The translations under genes and the position numbers were made by a program. DNA of 37,855 bases, from the NCBI GenBank assembly GCA_025055455.1, contig JANWXD010000017.1, forward strand, positions 1 through 37,855, given 5' to 3'. This DNA is from Bryobacteraceae bacterium (GTDB taxonomy: Bacteria > Acidobacteriota > Terriglobia > Bryobacterales > Bryobacteraceae). Shown piece by piece: positions 30,667 through 37,855 of this stretch (positions are counted from its first letter, which is position 1; every line of letters starts with the position of its first letter). The notes below the pieces were generated by a model. The model was given only the letters and a program-made list of their open reading frames with translations, did not search any database and was not told where the DNA came from.

Positions 30667-32030
30667 ACACGGGGCTCGTCAAGGGGCTGGGCCTGTTCGA
30701 CGCCACCACCATCGTCATCGGCTCGATGATCGGCTCCGGGATCTTCATCGTCTCGGCCGACATTGCGCGCCAGGTGAACTCGCCCGGCCTGCTCATCATG
30801 ACCTGGGTCGCCACGGCCGTGCTGACCTTGATCGCTGCCGTGAGCTACGGCGAGCTAGCGGCCGCCATGCCACGGGCCGGGGGCCAGTACGTCTACCTCC
30901 GGGAAGCCTTCGGTCCCCTCTTGGCTTTCCTCTACGGTTGGACCCTCTTCCTGGTGATTCAGACGGGAACGATTGCCGCTGTGGCGGTGGCGTTCGCCAA
31001 GTTCACAGGCGTGTTCTTCCCGTGGTTTTCCGGGACAAATTACTTGCTCCAGGTGGGCGGCTTCACGGTGAGCACGCAGCAGGCGTTGGCGATCGCGGTC
31101 ATTGCCCTGCTCACCTGGATCAACACGCGCGGCATCCGCGCCGGGGCCGTCGTGCAGAATATTTTCACGGTGGCCAAGACGGGAGCGTTGGCGGGCCTGG
31201 TCGGACTGGGATTTTTCGCGGCCCGCAACTCGGAGGCTGTGGCGGCTAACTTCACGGACTTTTGGCGCGGCGCGGACTGGAGCTTCACCAGCGTGCAGTT
31301 GGTGGGGGTGGCGATGGTGGGGGCGCTGTTCGCCTCCGACGCCTGGAACAACGTGACCTTCACGGCCGGCGAGGTGCGCAATCCCCGCCGCGACATCCCC
31401 TGGGCGCTGGGGCTCGGCGTCGCGATCGTCTCCGCCCTGTACATCGCCTCGAATTTCGCCTACCTGCGGCTGTTGCCATTCGAGGCGATCCAGAACGCCC
31501 CAGAGGACCGCGTGGGAACGGCGGCAGCGGCGCAAGTCTTCGGCGACGTCTCGGCCCAGATCATGGCGGCGGCCATCATGGTTTCCACTTTCGGCTGCAT
31601 CAACGGGCTGGTGTTGGCCGGCGCCCGGGTCTATTACGCGATGGCGCTCGACCGGCTGTTTTTCCGCAGCGTGGCGCAGCTCGATCCCCGCACGCACGCG
31701 CCGGTGCGGTCGCTGCTCGTGCAGGGTGTCTGGGCCTCGCTGCTGACGCTGAGCGGCACCTACAGCGACCTGCTCGATTACGTCATCTTCGCGGTGCTGC
31801 TGTTTTATGTGCTCACGATCAGCGGGCTGTTCGTGCTCCGGGTTCGCCGGCCGGATTTGCCTCGCCCCTACCGCGCCTTCGGCTACCCCGTGCTGCCGGC
31901 GCTGTACATCGCCGCCGCGCTGCTGATCGAAGTCCTGCTGTTGATCTACAAACCGCGGTACACTTGGCCGGGACTGATCATCGTGCTCGCAGGTGTCCCC
32001 GTGTACGTCGCCTGGCGTCGCCGGGCATGA
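30642..32030 (+). CDS. APC-superfamily amino acid permease
   Basis: 462 residues from the ATG at 30642. About 12 transmembrane helices; the first carries the ligand-binding IVIGSMIGSGIFIVS (the GSGIF unwound segment), and NNVTFTAGEVRNPRRDIPWAL marks helices 6-7. A LAT/SteT-like exchanger is the best match by eye. Start overlaps thiE by 25 nt. Substrate unknown. A second, clearly different permease follows 106 nt later. Confidence 0.9.
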   Translation: MARATEQIDTGLVKGLGLFDATTIVIGSMIGSGIFIVSADIARQVNSPGLLIMTWVATAVLTLIAAVSYGELAAAMPRAGGQYVYLREAFGPLLAFLYGWTLFLVIQTGTIAAVAVAFAKFTGVFFPWFSGTNYLLQVGGFTVSTQQALAIAVIALLTWINTRGIRAGAVVQNIFTVAKTGALAGLVGLGFFAARNSEAVAANFTDFWRGADWSFTSVQLVGVAMVGALFASDAWNNVTFTAGEVRNPRRDIPWALGLGVAIVSALYIASNFAYLRLLPFEAIQNAPEDRVGTAAAAQVFGDVSAQIMAAAIMVSTFGCINGLVLAGARVYYAMALDRLFFRSVAQLDPRTHAPVRSLLVQGVWASLLTLSGTYSDLLDYVIFAVLLFYVLTISGLFVLRVRRPDLPRPYRAFGYPVLPALYIAAALLIEVLLLIYKPRYTWPGLIIVLAGVPVYVAWRRRA

Positions 32031-32136
32031 GTTCCATCCCGGCGCGCCGCCGGCCCGTGTCGCCTCTGCGACCGGCGGGGGTGGTCTGTTATAGTTGCAG
32101 TTTTATCCTTGTGCGACGCTGGGAGCGAGAACGCGG

Positions 32137-33600
32137 ATGAGTTTGTTTGCCACCAAGCCGCTCGAGCGAATTCTGGCCGAGGCGGGCGAGCACACCCTAC
32201 GACGCACGCTGGGGCCGGGCAATCTCGTGGCGTTGGGCATCGGCGCCATCATCGGCGCGGGCCTGTTCTCACTCACCGGGATTGCCGCCGCCGAATACGC
32301 CGGCCCAGCCATCGCCCTGTCGTTCGTCCTTGCTGCCATCGGCTGCGCTCTGGCCGGGTTCTGTTACAGCGAGTTCGCCACGATGATCCCCATTGCCGGC
32401 AGCGCGTACACGTATGCCTACGCCACCATGGGCGAACTGATCGCGTGGATCATCGGCTGGGACTTGGTGCTCGAATACGCCGTGGGAGCTTCGACGGTTT
32501 CCATCTCCTGGTCGGCTTACGTCGTCAGCTTTTTGCACGACCTCGGGATCGAGCTGCCCCCCGCGCTCATTGCTTCTCCCTGGCAACCGGTTCAGCTGCC
32601 CAACGGCCAGCAGGTCTATGGAGTCATCAACCTGCCGGCCGTTTTCATCGTCGTGGTGATCTCTTGCTTGTTGATCGCGGGCATTAAGGAGTCCGCCACG
32701 GCCAACGCCATCATGGTGGCGATCAAAGTGGCCGTGGTCGTGGTTTTCATCGCGGTCGGAGCTTGGTTCATCAAGCCCGAAAACTACACGCCCTTCATTC
32801 CTCCCAACACCGGCACCTTCGGCGAATTCGGGTGGAGTGGCATCCTGAAGGCGGCGGGAGTGATCTTCTTCGCCTATATCGGCTTCGATGCTGTGTCGAC
32901 GGCGGCGCAAGAAGCGCGCAACCCGCAGAAGGACATGCCCGTAGGTATCATCGGCTCGCTGGCGATCTGCACGGTGCTGTACGTGCTGTTTGCGGTCGTC
33001 ATGACCGGCTTGGCCCACTACACAAAATTCAAAGGTGCAGCGGCGCCGGTGGCCGTGGCCGTGGCCCAGACGCCGTACGGGTGGCTGGGGGCGTTGATCA
33101 AGCTGGCCATCCTCGCGGGTCTGACTTCGGTGATCTTGGTAATGTTGCTCGGCCAGTCCCGGATTTTCTTCTCCATGTCCCGCGACGGCCTGCTGCCGAA
33201 GGTGTTCTCCGATATCCATCCGCGTTTCCGCACCCCGTGGCGCTCGAACCTCCTGCTCATGCTGTTCGTCAGTCTGTTTTCCGCCTTTGCACCGATCTCG
33301 GCGGTGGGGCAGATGACCAGCATCGGCACGCTGTTCGCGTTCGTGATCGTTTGCGCGGGCATCCTCGTCATGCGCAAGACCCAGCCAGACGTCCCGCGCC
33401 CGTTCCGCACGCCTTGGGTTCCGGTAGTTCCCGTCCTCGGGATCCTCGTCAACGCCTTGATGATCTACGGGCTGGGTTGGAGCAACTGGTTGCGGCTGCT
33501 GCTGTGGCTGGCTCTCGGGCTAGCGATTTACTTCGGCTACGGCCGCCGCCACAGCCTCCTCACCGCCTCTCGCCAATTGCAACTGCAGAAGGGAGATTAA
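32137..33600 (+). CDS. APC-superfamily permease, cationic amino acid transporter (CAT) type
   Basis: 487 residues from the ATG at 32137. The N-terminal MSLFATKPLERILAEAGEH and then HTLRRTLGPGNLVALGIGAI are typical of the CAT/YfnA subgroup, followed by IIGAGLFSLTG (substrate loop) and FFAYIGFDAVSTAAQEARNP (helix 6). About 12-14 helices; the C-terminal DVPRPFRTPWVPVVPVLGIL is also diagnostic. Imports amino acids by proton symport. Only distantly related to the permease before it, so the pair is not a recent duplication. The stop is followed by the next start within 2 nt. Confidence 0.92.
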   Translation: MSLFATKPLERILAEAGEHTLRRTLGPGNLVALGIGAIIGAGLFSLTGIAAAEYAGPAIALSFVLAAIGCALAGFCYSEFATMIPIAGSAYTYAYATMGELIAWIIGWDLVLEYAVGASTVSISWSAYVVSFLHDLGIELPPALIASPWQPVQLPNGQQVYGVINLPAVFIVVVISCLLIAGIKESATANAIMVAIKVAVVVVFIAVGAWFIKPENYTPFIPPNTGTFGEFGWSGILKAAGVIFFAYIGFDAVSTAAQEARNPQKDMPVGIIGSLAICTVLYVLFAVVMTGLAHYTKFKGAAAPVAVAVAQTPYGWLGALIKLAILAGLTSVILVMLLGQSRIFFSMSRDGLLPKVFSDIHPRFRTPWRSNLLLMLFVSLFSAFAPISAVGQMTSIGTLFAFVIVCAGILVMRKTQPDVPRPFRTPWVPVVPVLGILVNALMIYGLGWSNWLRLLLWLALGLAIYFGYGRRHSLLTASRQLQLQKGD

Positions 33601-33601
33601 C

Positions 33602-34084
33602 TTGAAAACTACAGTGAAGCTGTTTTGCCTGGCGGTCTTACTGATCCTGGCCGCCGGGGCAGGATTCGCACAGGAAAAGCCTAACTTCTCGGGCGAGTGG
33701 ACGTTGAACGCGTCCAAGAGCGATTTCGGGCCCTTCCCCGCGCCCGCCAAGTTCGTCCGCAAGGTCACCCATGAAGAGCCCAATCTCCACTCGGTGACCA
33801 CGCAGGCAAGCGAGCGCGGCGAGTTCACCACGGAGTTGCGCTACACCACTGACGGCAAGGAATGGGTGAACCAGATCCGTGGCCAGCAGGTCAAGGGCGT
33901 GGCGAAGTGGGACGGCTCGACGTTAGTCATCGAGTCCAAGCGCACCTTTCAGGACACCGAACTGACGATCACCGAGAAGTGGCGTCTGTCGGAGGACAAG
34001 AAAACGCTCTCGATTGACACACACATCGCCGGGCCGCAGGGCGAGGCCGACTTGAGATTCGTCCTGGACCGGAAGGAGAGCTGA
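33602..34084 (+). CDS. Exported small beta-rich protein
   Basis: 160 residues from a TTG at 33602 with GAAGGGAGA 6-8 nt upstream, inside the end of the permease gene. Signal peptide MKTTVKLFCLAVLLILAAGA, cleavage after GFAQ. The mature domain begins PNFSGEWTLNASKSDFGPFP, a pattern common in Acidobacteria secreted proteins that are probably lipocalin-like barrels. No catalytic motif. Function unknown. Probably co-transcribed with the permease because of the close spacing. Confidence 0.8.
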   Translation: MKTTVKLFCLAVLLILAAGAGFAQEKPNFSGEWTLNASKSDFGPFPAPAKFVRKVTHEEPNLHSVTTQASERGEFTTELRYTTDGKEWVNQIRGQQVKGVAKWDGSTLVIESKRTFQDTELTITEKWRLSEDKKTLSIDTHIAGPQGEADLRFVLDRKES

Positions 34085-34088
34085 CGGG

Positions 34089-34634
34089 TCAAAAGACCGC
34101 CGCCGGATCGAGCGTCACGCCTTCGAGCACGTGCGACCTGACCGGCTCGCCCCGGCTGAAGACGCCCAGCGTGCGGTAGGCGCCCCCTTCCCGCACGAAG
34201 ACCCGGATGTGTTCCTCGCGGGGATCGACAATCCAGTACTCCCGCACTCCGAAGCGCTCGTAATCGCGAAACTTCACCACTGTGTCATGGCTGCGATTGG
34301 ACTCGGAAATTACCTCGATGATCAGATCCGGCGCGCCCTCAAAGTAGGGAGAATCCAGCTCCAGGCGCCGGTCGTTGGCGATGAAACACAGGTCCGGTTC
34401 GTAGTGGACGTGCTCACTGAGGATGACGTGGACCGGACGTCCGAAGAAATGTCCCAATCCTCGGTGGTGGACATAGTCGCCGAGCACCGCCGCAAGCCGG
34501 TCGCAGATCGTCTGATGGCGTAACGACGGGGTGGGGGACACAACGAGTTCTCCGTCTACGAGTTCGGTTCGGCCGTGGGACTCAGGCAGATCCTTGATGT
34601 CCTCCCAGGTGAGCTTTTTCAGCACCGTGCTCAT
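34089..34634 (-). CDS. Uma2-family (DUF820) putative endonuclease
   Basis: 181 residues from the ATG at 34634. PD-(D/E)xK-like core: Glu24 in GRTELVDGEL, Asp81 in YEPDLCFI, Glu107 in APDLIIEVIS and Lys121 in VVKFRDYERFGVREYWIVDP. Uma2 proteins are abundant in cyanobacteria and other bacteria and are thought to be restriction-like nucleases, often mobile; biological role unproven. The start overlaps the hemQ stop as ATGA, which makes it a coupled downstream gene of hemQ, an odd partner. It converges with the exported protein gene, 4 nt between stops. Confidence 0.88.
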   Translation of the reverse strand: MSTVLKKLTWEDIKDLPESHGRTELVDGELVVSPTPSLRHQTICDRLAAVLGDYVHHRGLGHFFGRPVHVILSEHVHYEPDLCFIANDRRLELDSPYFEGAPDLIIEVISESNRSHDTVVKFRDYERFGVREYWIVDPREEHIRVFVREGGAYRTLGVFSRGEPVRSHVLEGVTLDPAAVF

Positions 34635-35527
34635 CGCGGTTCGGATTCCTTCACAGAGGGCCACGGCGGCAGGCGGCCCTCCAGCCACGTTGCCAGATCG
34701 CGCGCCGCAAAGCGCAGGCCGACGTAAAAGGGACCGAAGGCGGCATAGACCGCGCTGACCTCATCGAAACGCATCTCGTAAATCAGTTTCTTGAACACGA
34801 GCGGATCGTCAGCGAATAAATCCACGCCCCACTCCCAATCGTCGAAGCCGATCGAACCGGAGATGATCTGCTGGACTTGGCGCGCGTACTTGCGGCCCGC
34901 CTCGCCGTGTTCGTGCATGAGCCGCTGCCGCTCGGTAATCGGCAGGCGGTACCAGTTGCCCGCGGCATCGCGCTTGCGGTCCATGGGATAGAAGCAGAGG
35001 TAGCGGCGCGGCGGAATGGAAGGCCACAGGCGCGGCGCCATGGCCTTGCGGTGCTGATCGAGCGTTTCCTCCACTTCGTGCCGCCACTCTTCGCTCTCCG
35101 GCTCGATACCGCGTTCAGCGAGGCGCGTGTACAGTTTCACCGTGGAATCATACAAGCCCAGTTCCACCACCGAAAGGTAGGAAGCCGCCGGCTCGAGGTA
35201 GTCGGCCAGCCGCAGCGAAGCCACGCGCAGCGCCGCCGTGCTCAGCTCCTCGAAACTGCGTCGGAAGTGGAGAACCAGCAAGTCGCCTTTGTGTCCGAGC
35301 AAAGCGTAAAGCCCGGTCTGCGTGTCCTGCCCGCCTTCCATCTCCTCGAGAACCGCCGCGGCCTCGGCGGTGATCTGGCGGCGCTCGTCGTCGCCCACGG
35401 CACGCCAGGCGGCACGGCGCAATCGGAACATCTGGTGGAGAACGCTCGAGCCCTCCACCGTCAGCGGCACGGCCGGCAACGTGAGCGCTTGGGTTGCCAG
35501 GACGCCTTCGGGATGGTTGCCACGCAT
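34631..35527 (-). CDS. hemQ: Coproheme decarboxylase HemQ (chlorite-dismutase family)
   Basis: 298 residues. The C-terminal half is a strong match to the family: YPMDRKRDAAGNWYRLP (Tyr180 at the position of the catalytic tyrosine), RQRLMHEHGEAGRKYARQV with the heme-ligand histidine, SIGFDDWEWGVDLFADDP and YEMRFDEVSAVYAAFG. The lysine normally four residues after the tyrosine is Arg here (YPMDR). HemQ makes protoheme from coproheme in the coproporphyrin-dependent pathway used by Gram-positives and some other phyla. The N-terminal 30 residues are extra and poorly conserved. No other heme gene is near. Overlaps the Uma2 gene by 4 nt. Confidence 0.92.
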   Translation of the reverse strand: MRGNHPEGVLATQALTLPAVPLTVEGSSVLHQMFRLRRAAWRAVGDDERRQITAEAAAVLEEMEGGQDTQTGLYALLGHKGDLLVLHFRRSFEELSTAALRVASLRLADYLEPAASYLSVVELGLYDSTVKLYTRLAERGIEPESEEWRHEVEETLDQHRKAMAPRLWPSIPPRRYLCFYPMDRKRDAAGNWYRLPITERQRLMHEHGEAGRKYARQVQQIISGSIGFDDWEWGVDLFADDPLVFKKLIYEMRFDEVSAVYAAFGPFYVGLRFAARDLATWLEGRLPPWPSVKESEPR

Positions 35528-35631
35528 TGCCTCTACCCTCTTACCTACTTTAGCTGCCCAGGAGGAACTTCAGCCGTGACCCCCCATCCGTTCACAGCTT
35601 TGGTATGGTGTTGGTCTTGCAGGGCGGGCTC

Positions 35632-36462
35632 ATGGACGAGGAACTCGCAGGGATTGACTTTCAGCGCTTTTGGAAGCGCCTTCAGCAAATCGGACTGAAC
35701 GCGTACGAGGCGCGCTCGTACTTAGTGCTCATTGGTCACCCCCGCTTCAAGGCCCTGGAGCTGGCTGCCCGGGCCCACGTCCCCCGGCAGAAGATCTACG
35801 AGGTGCTCGACAGCCTGGTGGAGAAGGGCTTTGCTCAAGTGGTGCAGGAGAAAACGAAGCTGTTCTCCGCTGTGGAACCGGCCCTGGCTATTCCGGCCTA
35901 CATCGGTCGGAAACGGCAACTGCTCGAGCAGGAACTCACCGAGCAGGCGCGGATGGCCGAAGGCTTGGTGGAGGATTTGATGGCGGCCTATTCGGAAGGA
36001 CGCGGCGGCCGGGGTACGCTCGATTTCCTTCGGATTGTCAGTGACCCGGACCAGACCGCCGCTCAATACCGGCGCATGCTTTCCGAGGTAGAGCACGAGT
36101 ACCTGGAGTTTTCCCGCCCGCCGTATGCCGTGGACCCCTTCGAGGAGCAACTGGTGAAGCAGGCGCGGCTGCGGGGCGTCTGCTGCCGGCTCTTGCTCGG
36201 CGCCGAGCCCCTGGACGCCGAACACCGCCAGCGACTCGAAGATTATCTGGCGGCAGGCGTCGAAGTGCGGCAAGCGGATTCTCTGCCCATGAAGCTGGCG
36301 CTGTTCGACGGCCGGCAGGGCCTGGTCGCGCTGCTGGATCCGGTCATCACCAGGCCGCGGTGGACCTCCGTGGTTTTCGACCACGCCGGATTCGGGCAAG
36401 CCATGAAAGGGCTGTTCGAAGAATACTGGCAGCGCGCCCGGATGCTGGGCCAAGAGGCGTGA
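35632..36462 (+). CDS. TrmB-like transcriptional regulator
   Basis: 276 residues from the ATG at 35632 (MDEELAGIDFQRFWKRLQQI); an upstream ATG at 35605 would add nine residues. Residues about 15-85 form a winged helix-turn-helix of the TrmB type: IGLNAYEARSYLVLIGHP, then AARAHVPRQKIYEVLDSLVEKGF. A coiled-coil linker follows (QLLEQELTEQARMAE), then a phospholipase D-like effector domain (about 125-270). TrmB proteins are mainly archaeal sugar regulators with bacterial relatives. It is divergent from hemQ with about 100 nt between starts, so control of hemQ-uma2 or of itself is likely. Confidence 0.82.
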   Translation: MDEELAGIDFQRFWKRLQQIGLNAYEARSYLVLIGHPRFKALELAARAHVPRQKIYEVLDSLVEKGFAQVVQEKTKLFSAVEPALAIPAYIGRKRQLLEQELTEQARMAEGLVEDLMAAYSEGRGGRGTLDFLRIVSDPDQTAAQYRRMLSEVEHEYLEFSRPPYAVDPFEEQLVKQARLRGVCCRLLLGAEPLDAEHRQRLEDYLAAGVEVRQADSLPMKLALFDGRQGLVALLDPVITRPRWTSVVFDHAGFGQAMKGLFEEYWQRARMLGQEA

Positions 36463-36463
36463 G

Positions 36464-37441
36464 CTATTTCCGGCTTCCTTTGACCGGCGGCTCCCGCCGC
36501 TCGCGGATCTCCCGGATGGCGTAAATACGGCGGCCCTGGCTCTCGAAGTAGGTGCGCGTCAAAACTTCCCCGAGCAGGCCGGTGCTGAACATGATCAGTC
36601 CCGTCAAAAGCAGCAGCCCTCCGGCGACCATCAGAGGTCCGTGCTCGGTCATCAACGGGTAGCCGCGGATCTTCTGGACCAACAGCCAGGCTAGGATCGC
36701 CCCTCCTCCCAAGGTGGCCCCCAATCCCAGTCGGCCAAAAAAGTACATGGGACGTGTGAGGTAGCTGAGGAGGAACTTAAGCGTGAGGATGTCGAAGAGG
36801 ACGTGGAAAGTGCGCCGCAAACCGTAATGGGAGTTGCCCGCCTGGCGCGGGTTGTTGCGGATGGGCACTTCGGCGATCCGGGCGCCGTAAAAGCTGGCCA
36901 GCGCGGGGATAAAGCGGTGCAGTTCGCCGTACAACTGCACGTCGCGGAGGATCTCGGCTCGGTAGGCTTTGAAGGTCGTTCCGAAGTCGTGCAACTCCAG
37001 TCCGGAAACTTTCGCCACCAGCCAGTTGGCGATGCGCGACGGCAGGCGCCGCGTGAGGGGGTGATCCACGCGATGCCTCCGCCAGCCGCTGGCGATGTCG
37101 TAGCCTTCGTCAATCTTGGCGACCAGGGCCGGCAGATCCTCGGGGTCGTGCTGCAAGTCGCCGTCCATCGACACGATGATGTCGCCCTGGGCGTGGTGGA
37201 AACCCGCCGCCAGCGCCGCGGTCTGTCCGAAGTTGCGGCGCAGGCGGATCACCTTGAGCCGGGCGTCGGTCTCCACCAAGTTCGACAGCAGCTCGAAGCT
37301 GCCATCCGAGGAAGCGTCGTCCACGAACAGGATTTCGTAAGGCCGTCCCATGCGCTCTAACACCGCCGTCAGCCGGTCGTAGAGCGGCAGCAGCGACGGC
37401 TCTTCGTTGTGGACCGGAATCACGACCGAGATCTTGCTCAT
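36464..37441 (-). CDS. Polyprenyl-phosphate glycosyltransferase (GT2, ArnC/GtrB/DPM1-like)
   Basis: 325 residues. GT-A domain: VVIPVHNEEPSLLPLYDRL at the start, ILFVDDASSDGS, DGDLQHDPEDLPAL (DxD region), DFGTTFKAYR. Two C-terminal transmembrane helices (about 237-257 and 268-290). Enzymes of this type move a sugar from a nucleotide donor to undecaprenyl phosphate at the inner membrane, for later flipping and use in lipid A or O-antigen decoration. Sugar identity unknown. Its stop lies 1 nt from the convergent TrmB gene stop; the cysE gene lies 2 nt upstream on the same strand. Confidence 0.92.
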   Translation of the reverse strand: MSKISVVIPVHNEEPSLLPLYDRLTAVLERMGRPYEILFVDDASSDGSFELLSNLVETDARLKVIRLRRNFGQTAALAAGFHHAQGDIIVSMDGDLQHDPEDLPALVAKIDEGYDIASGWRRHRVDHPLTRRLPSRIANWLVAKVSGLELHDFGTTFKAYRAEILRDVQLYGELHRFIPALASFYGARIAEVPIRNNPRQAGNSHYGLRRTFHVLFDILTLKFLLSYLTRPMYFFGRLGLGATLGGGAILAWLLVQKIRGYPLMTEHGPLMVAGGLLLLTGLIMFSTGLLGEVLTRTYFESQGRRIYAIREIRERREPPVKGSRK

Positions 37442-37443
37442 GG

Positions 37444-37855
37444 TCAGTGACTCCGTTTCTCCGTGACGCGATCCTCGAGCAACGCCTGCAACTGCTGTTC
37501 GAGCTGTTCCACGCGGCGCGTCAGCTCCTCGATGGCCTGCCCCTGCGGGTCGGGAAGCTTGCCATGCTCGAGCACTTCGTTCTCGATGAGCTCGCCACGC
37601 GTCCGCACCACGCGGCCCGGCACGCCGACCACCGTGGAGTGGTCTGGCACGGAGTGGATAACCACGGAACCAGCGCCGATCTTGACGTGGTTGCCGATGC
37701 GGATGTTGCCGAGCACTTTGGCCCCGGCACCGATGACCACGTGATTGCCGATGGTGGGGTGGCGTTTGCCTTTTTCCTTGCCCGTGCCGCCCAGGGTGAC
37801 GCCCTGGTAAAGCAGCACGTCGTCGCCGATCTCCGCCGTCTCCCCGATCACCACC
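37444..37855 (-). CDS. cysE: Serine O-acetyltransferase, partial (C-terminal part)
   Basis: The last 136 codons only; the gene runs off the right edge. Left-handed beta-helix hexapeptides are evident ([66 protein letters not shown]), with the CysE active-site loop [11 protein letters not shown]. Makes O-acetylserine from serine and acetyl-CoA for cysteine synthesis. After the usual end there is a C-terminal coiled-coil tail of about 45 residues ([20 protein letters not shown]) not present in E. coli CysE. It overlaps nothing and precedes the GT2 gene by 2 nt, on the same strand. Confidence 0.9.
   Translation of the reverse strand, partial: VVIGETAEIGDDVLLYQGVTLGGTGKEKGKRHPTIGNHVVIGAGAKVLGNIRIGNHVKIGAGSVVIHSVPDHSTVVGVPGRVVRTRGELIENEVLEHGKLPDPQGQAIEELTRRVEQLEQQLQALLEDRVTEKRSH

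Noticed and set aside
30585-30700. thiE and permease start overlapping as a possible fusion
   Set aside because: The two are in different frames with separate normal N- and C-termini; it is an ordinary 25-nt overlap.
32031-32136. Possible attenuator between the two permease genes
   Set aside because: No stem with a T-run and no leader peptide could be found; the GC-rich stretches do not pair convincingly.

Overview
The window reads as chromosomal DNA of a GC-rich member of the Acidobacteriota, most likely near the Bryobacterales/Solibacter group. This placement is an inference from gene content: a large Oar-like TonB-dependent receptor with an N-terminal carboxypeptidase-regulatory domain, a divergent membrane-anchored regulator of the type common in Solibacter-like genomes, a Tat-exported Gfo/Idh/MocA oxidoreductase, an MlrC-like M81 protein, an amphi-Trp protein and an SBBP-repeat protein. 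No rRNA is present. One tRNA (Phe) is present.

Left end (1-3954): the leader-distal end of a CRISPR array (36-bp repeats, spacers of 32, 38 and 34 nt, last repeat mutated) reads straight into a compact operon cas2 - cas1 - cas1-like - cas2. The first Cas1 keeps the catalytic residues. The second is shorter and has lost at least the histidine and the last acidic residue. The operon converges, with overlapping stops, on a gene for a CARF-HEPN ribonuclease of the Csm6/TIGR02710 type. This implies type III immunity with cyclic-oligoadenylate signalling, but no Cas10 or Csm/Cmr effector lies inside the window. The doubled and diverged adaptation module is the most unusual system here.

4012-10436: mostly minus-strand housekeeping and envelope genes: an exported SBBP beta-propeller protein; a small element made of oppositely oriented 7-bp repeat arrays around a four-helix-bundle (S23-like) gene relic; a prepilin peptidase; two glycosyltransferases; an M50 membrane protease; and HU with a near-consensus promoter and a structured leader. 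A flavin reductase is divergent. A second 7-bp repeat array follows it.

10437-17310: a divergent pair, a membrane-anchored regulator and a 1259-residue outer-membrane receptor, followed by a GH88/GH105-like unsaturated glucuronyl hydrolase. Together they suggest carbohydrate sensing, uptake and breakdown.

17346-24482: a frameshifted small membrane coiled-coil gene with 21-bp coding repeats; thiol peroxidase; a YyaL/DUF255 thioredoxin-fold protein overlapping a DapA-family aldolase; YceI-like and amphi-Trp proteins; an exported M81 metallopeptidase; and tRNA-Phe.

24830-37855: a Tat-type Gfo/Idh/MocA oxidoreductase with a HEAT-repeat partner; then a plus-strand run of sodium:solute symporter, 61-residue membrane protein, galactokinase, ThiE, two APC permeases and a secreted lipocalin-sized protein. 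A minus-strand HemQ-Uma2 pair overlaps by 4 bp and is divergent to a TrmB-like regulator. The window ends with a polyprenyl-phosphate-type GT2 and the C-terminal part of serine acetyltransferase, which runs off the right edge. All functions are read from sequence motifs; no database search was run.
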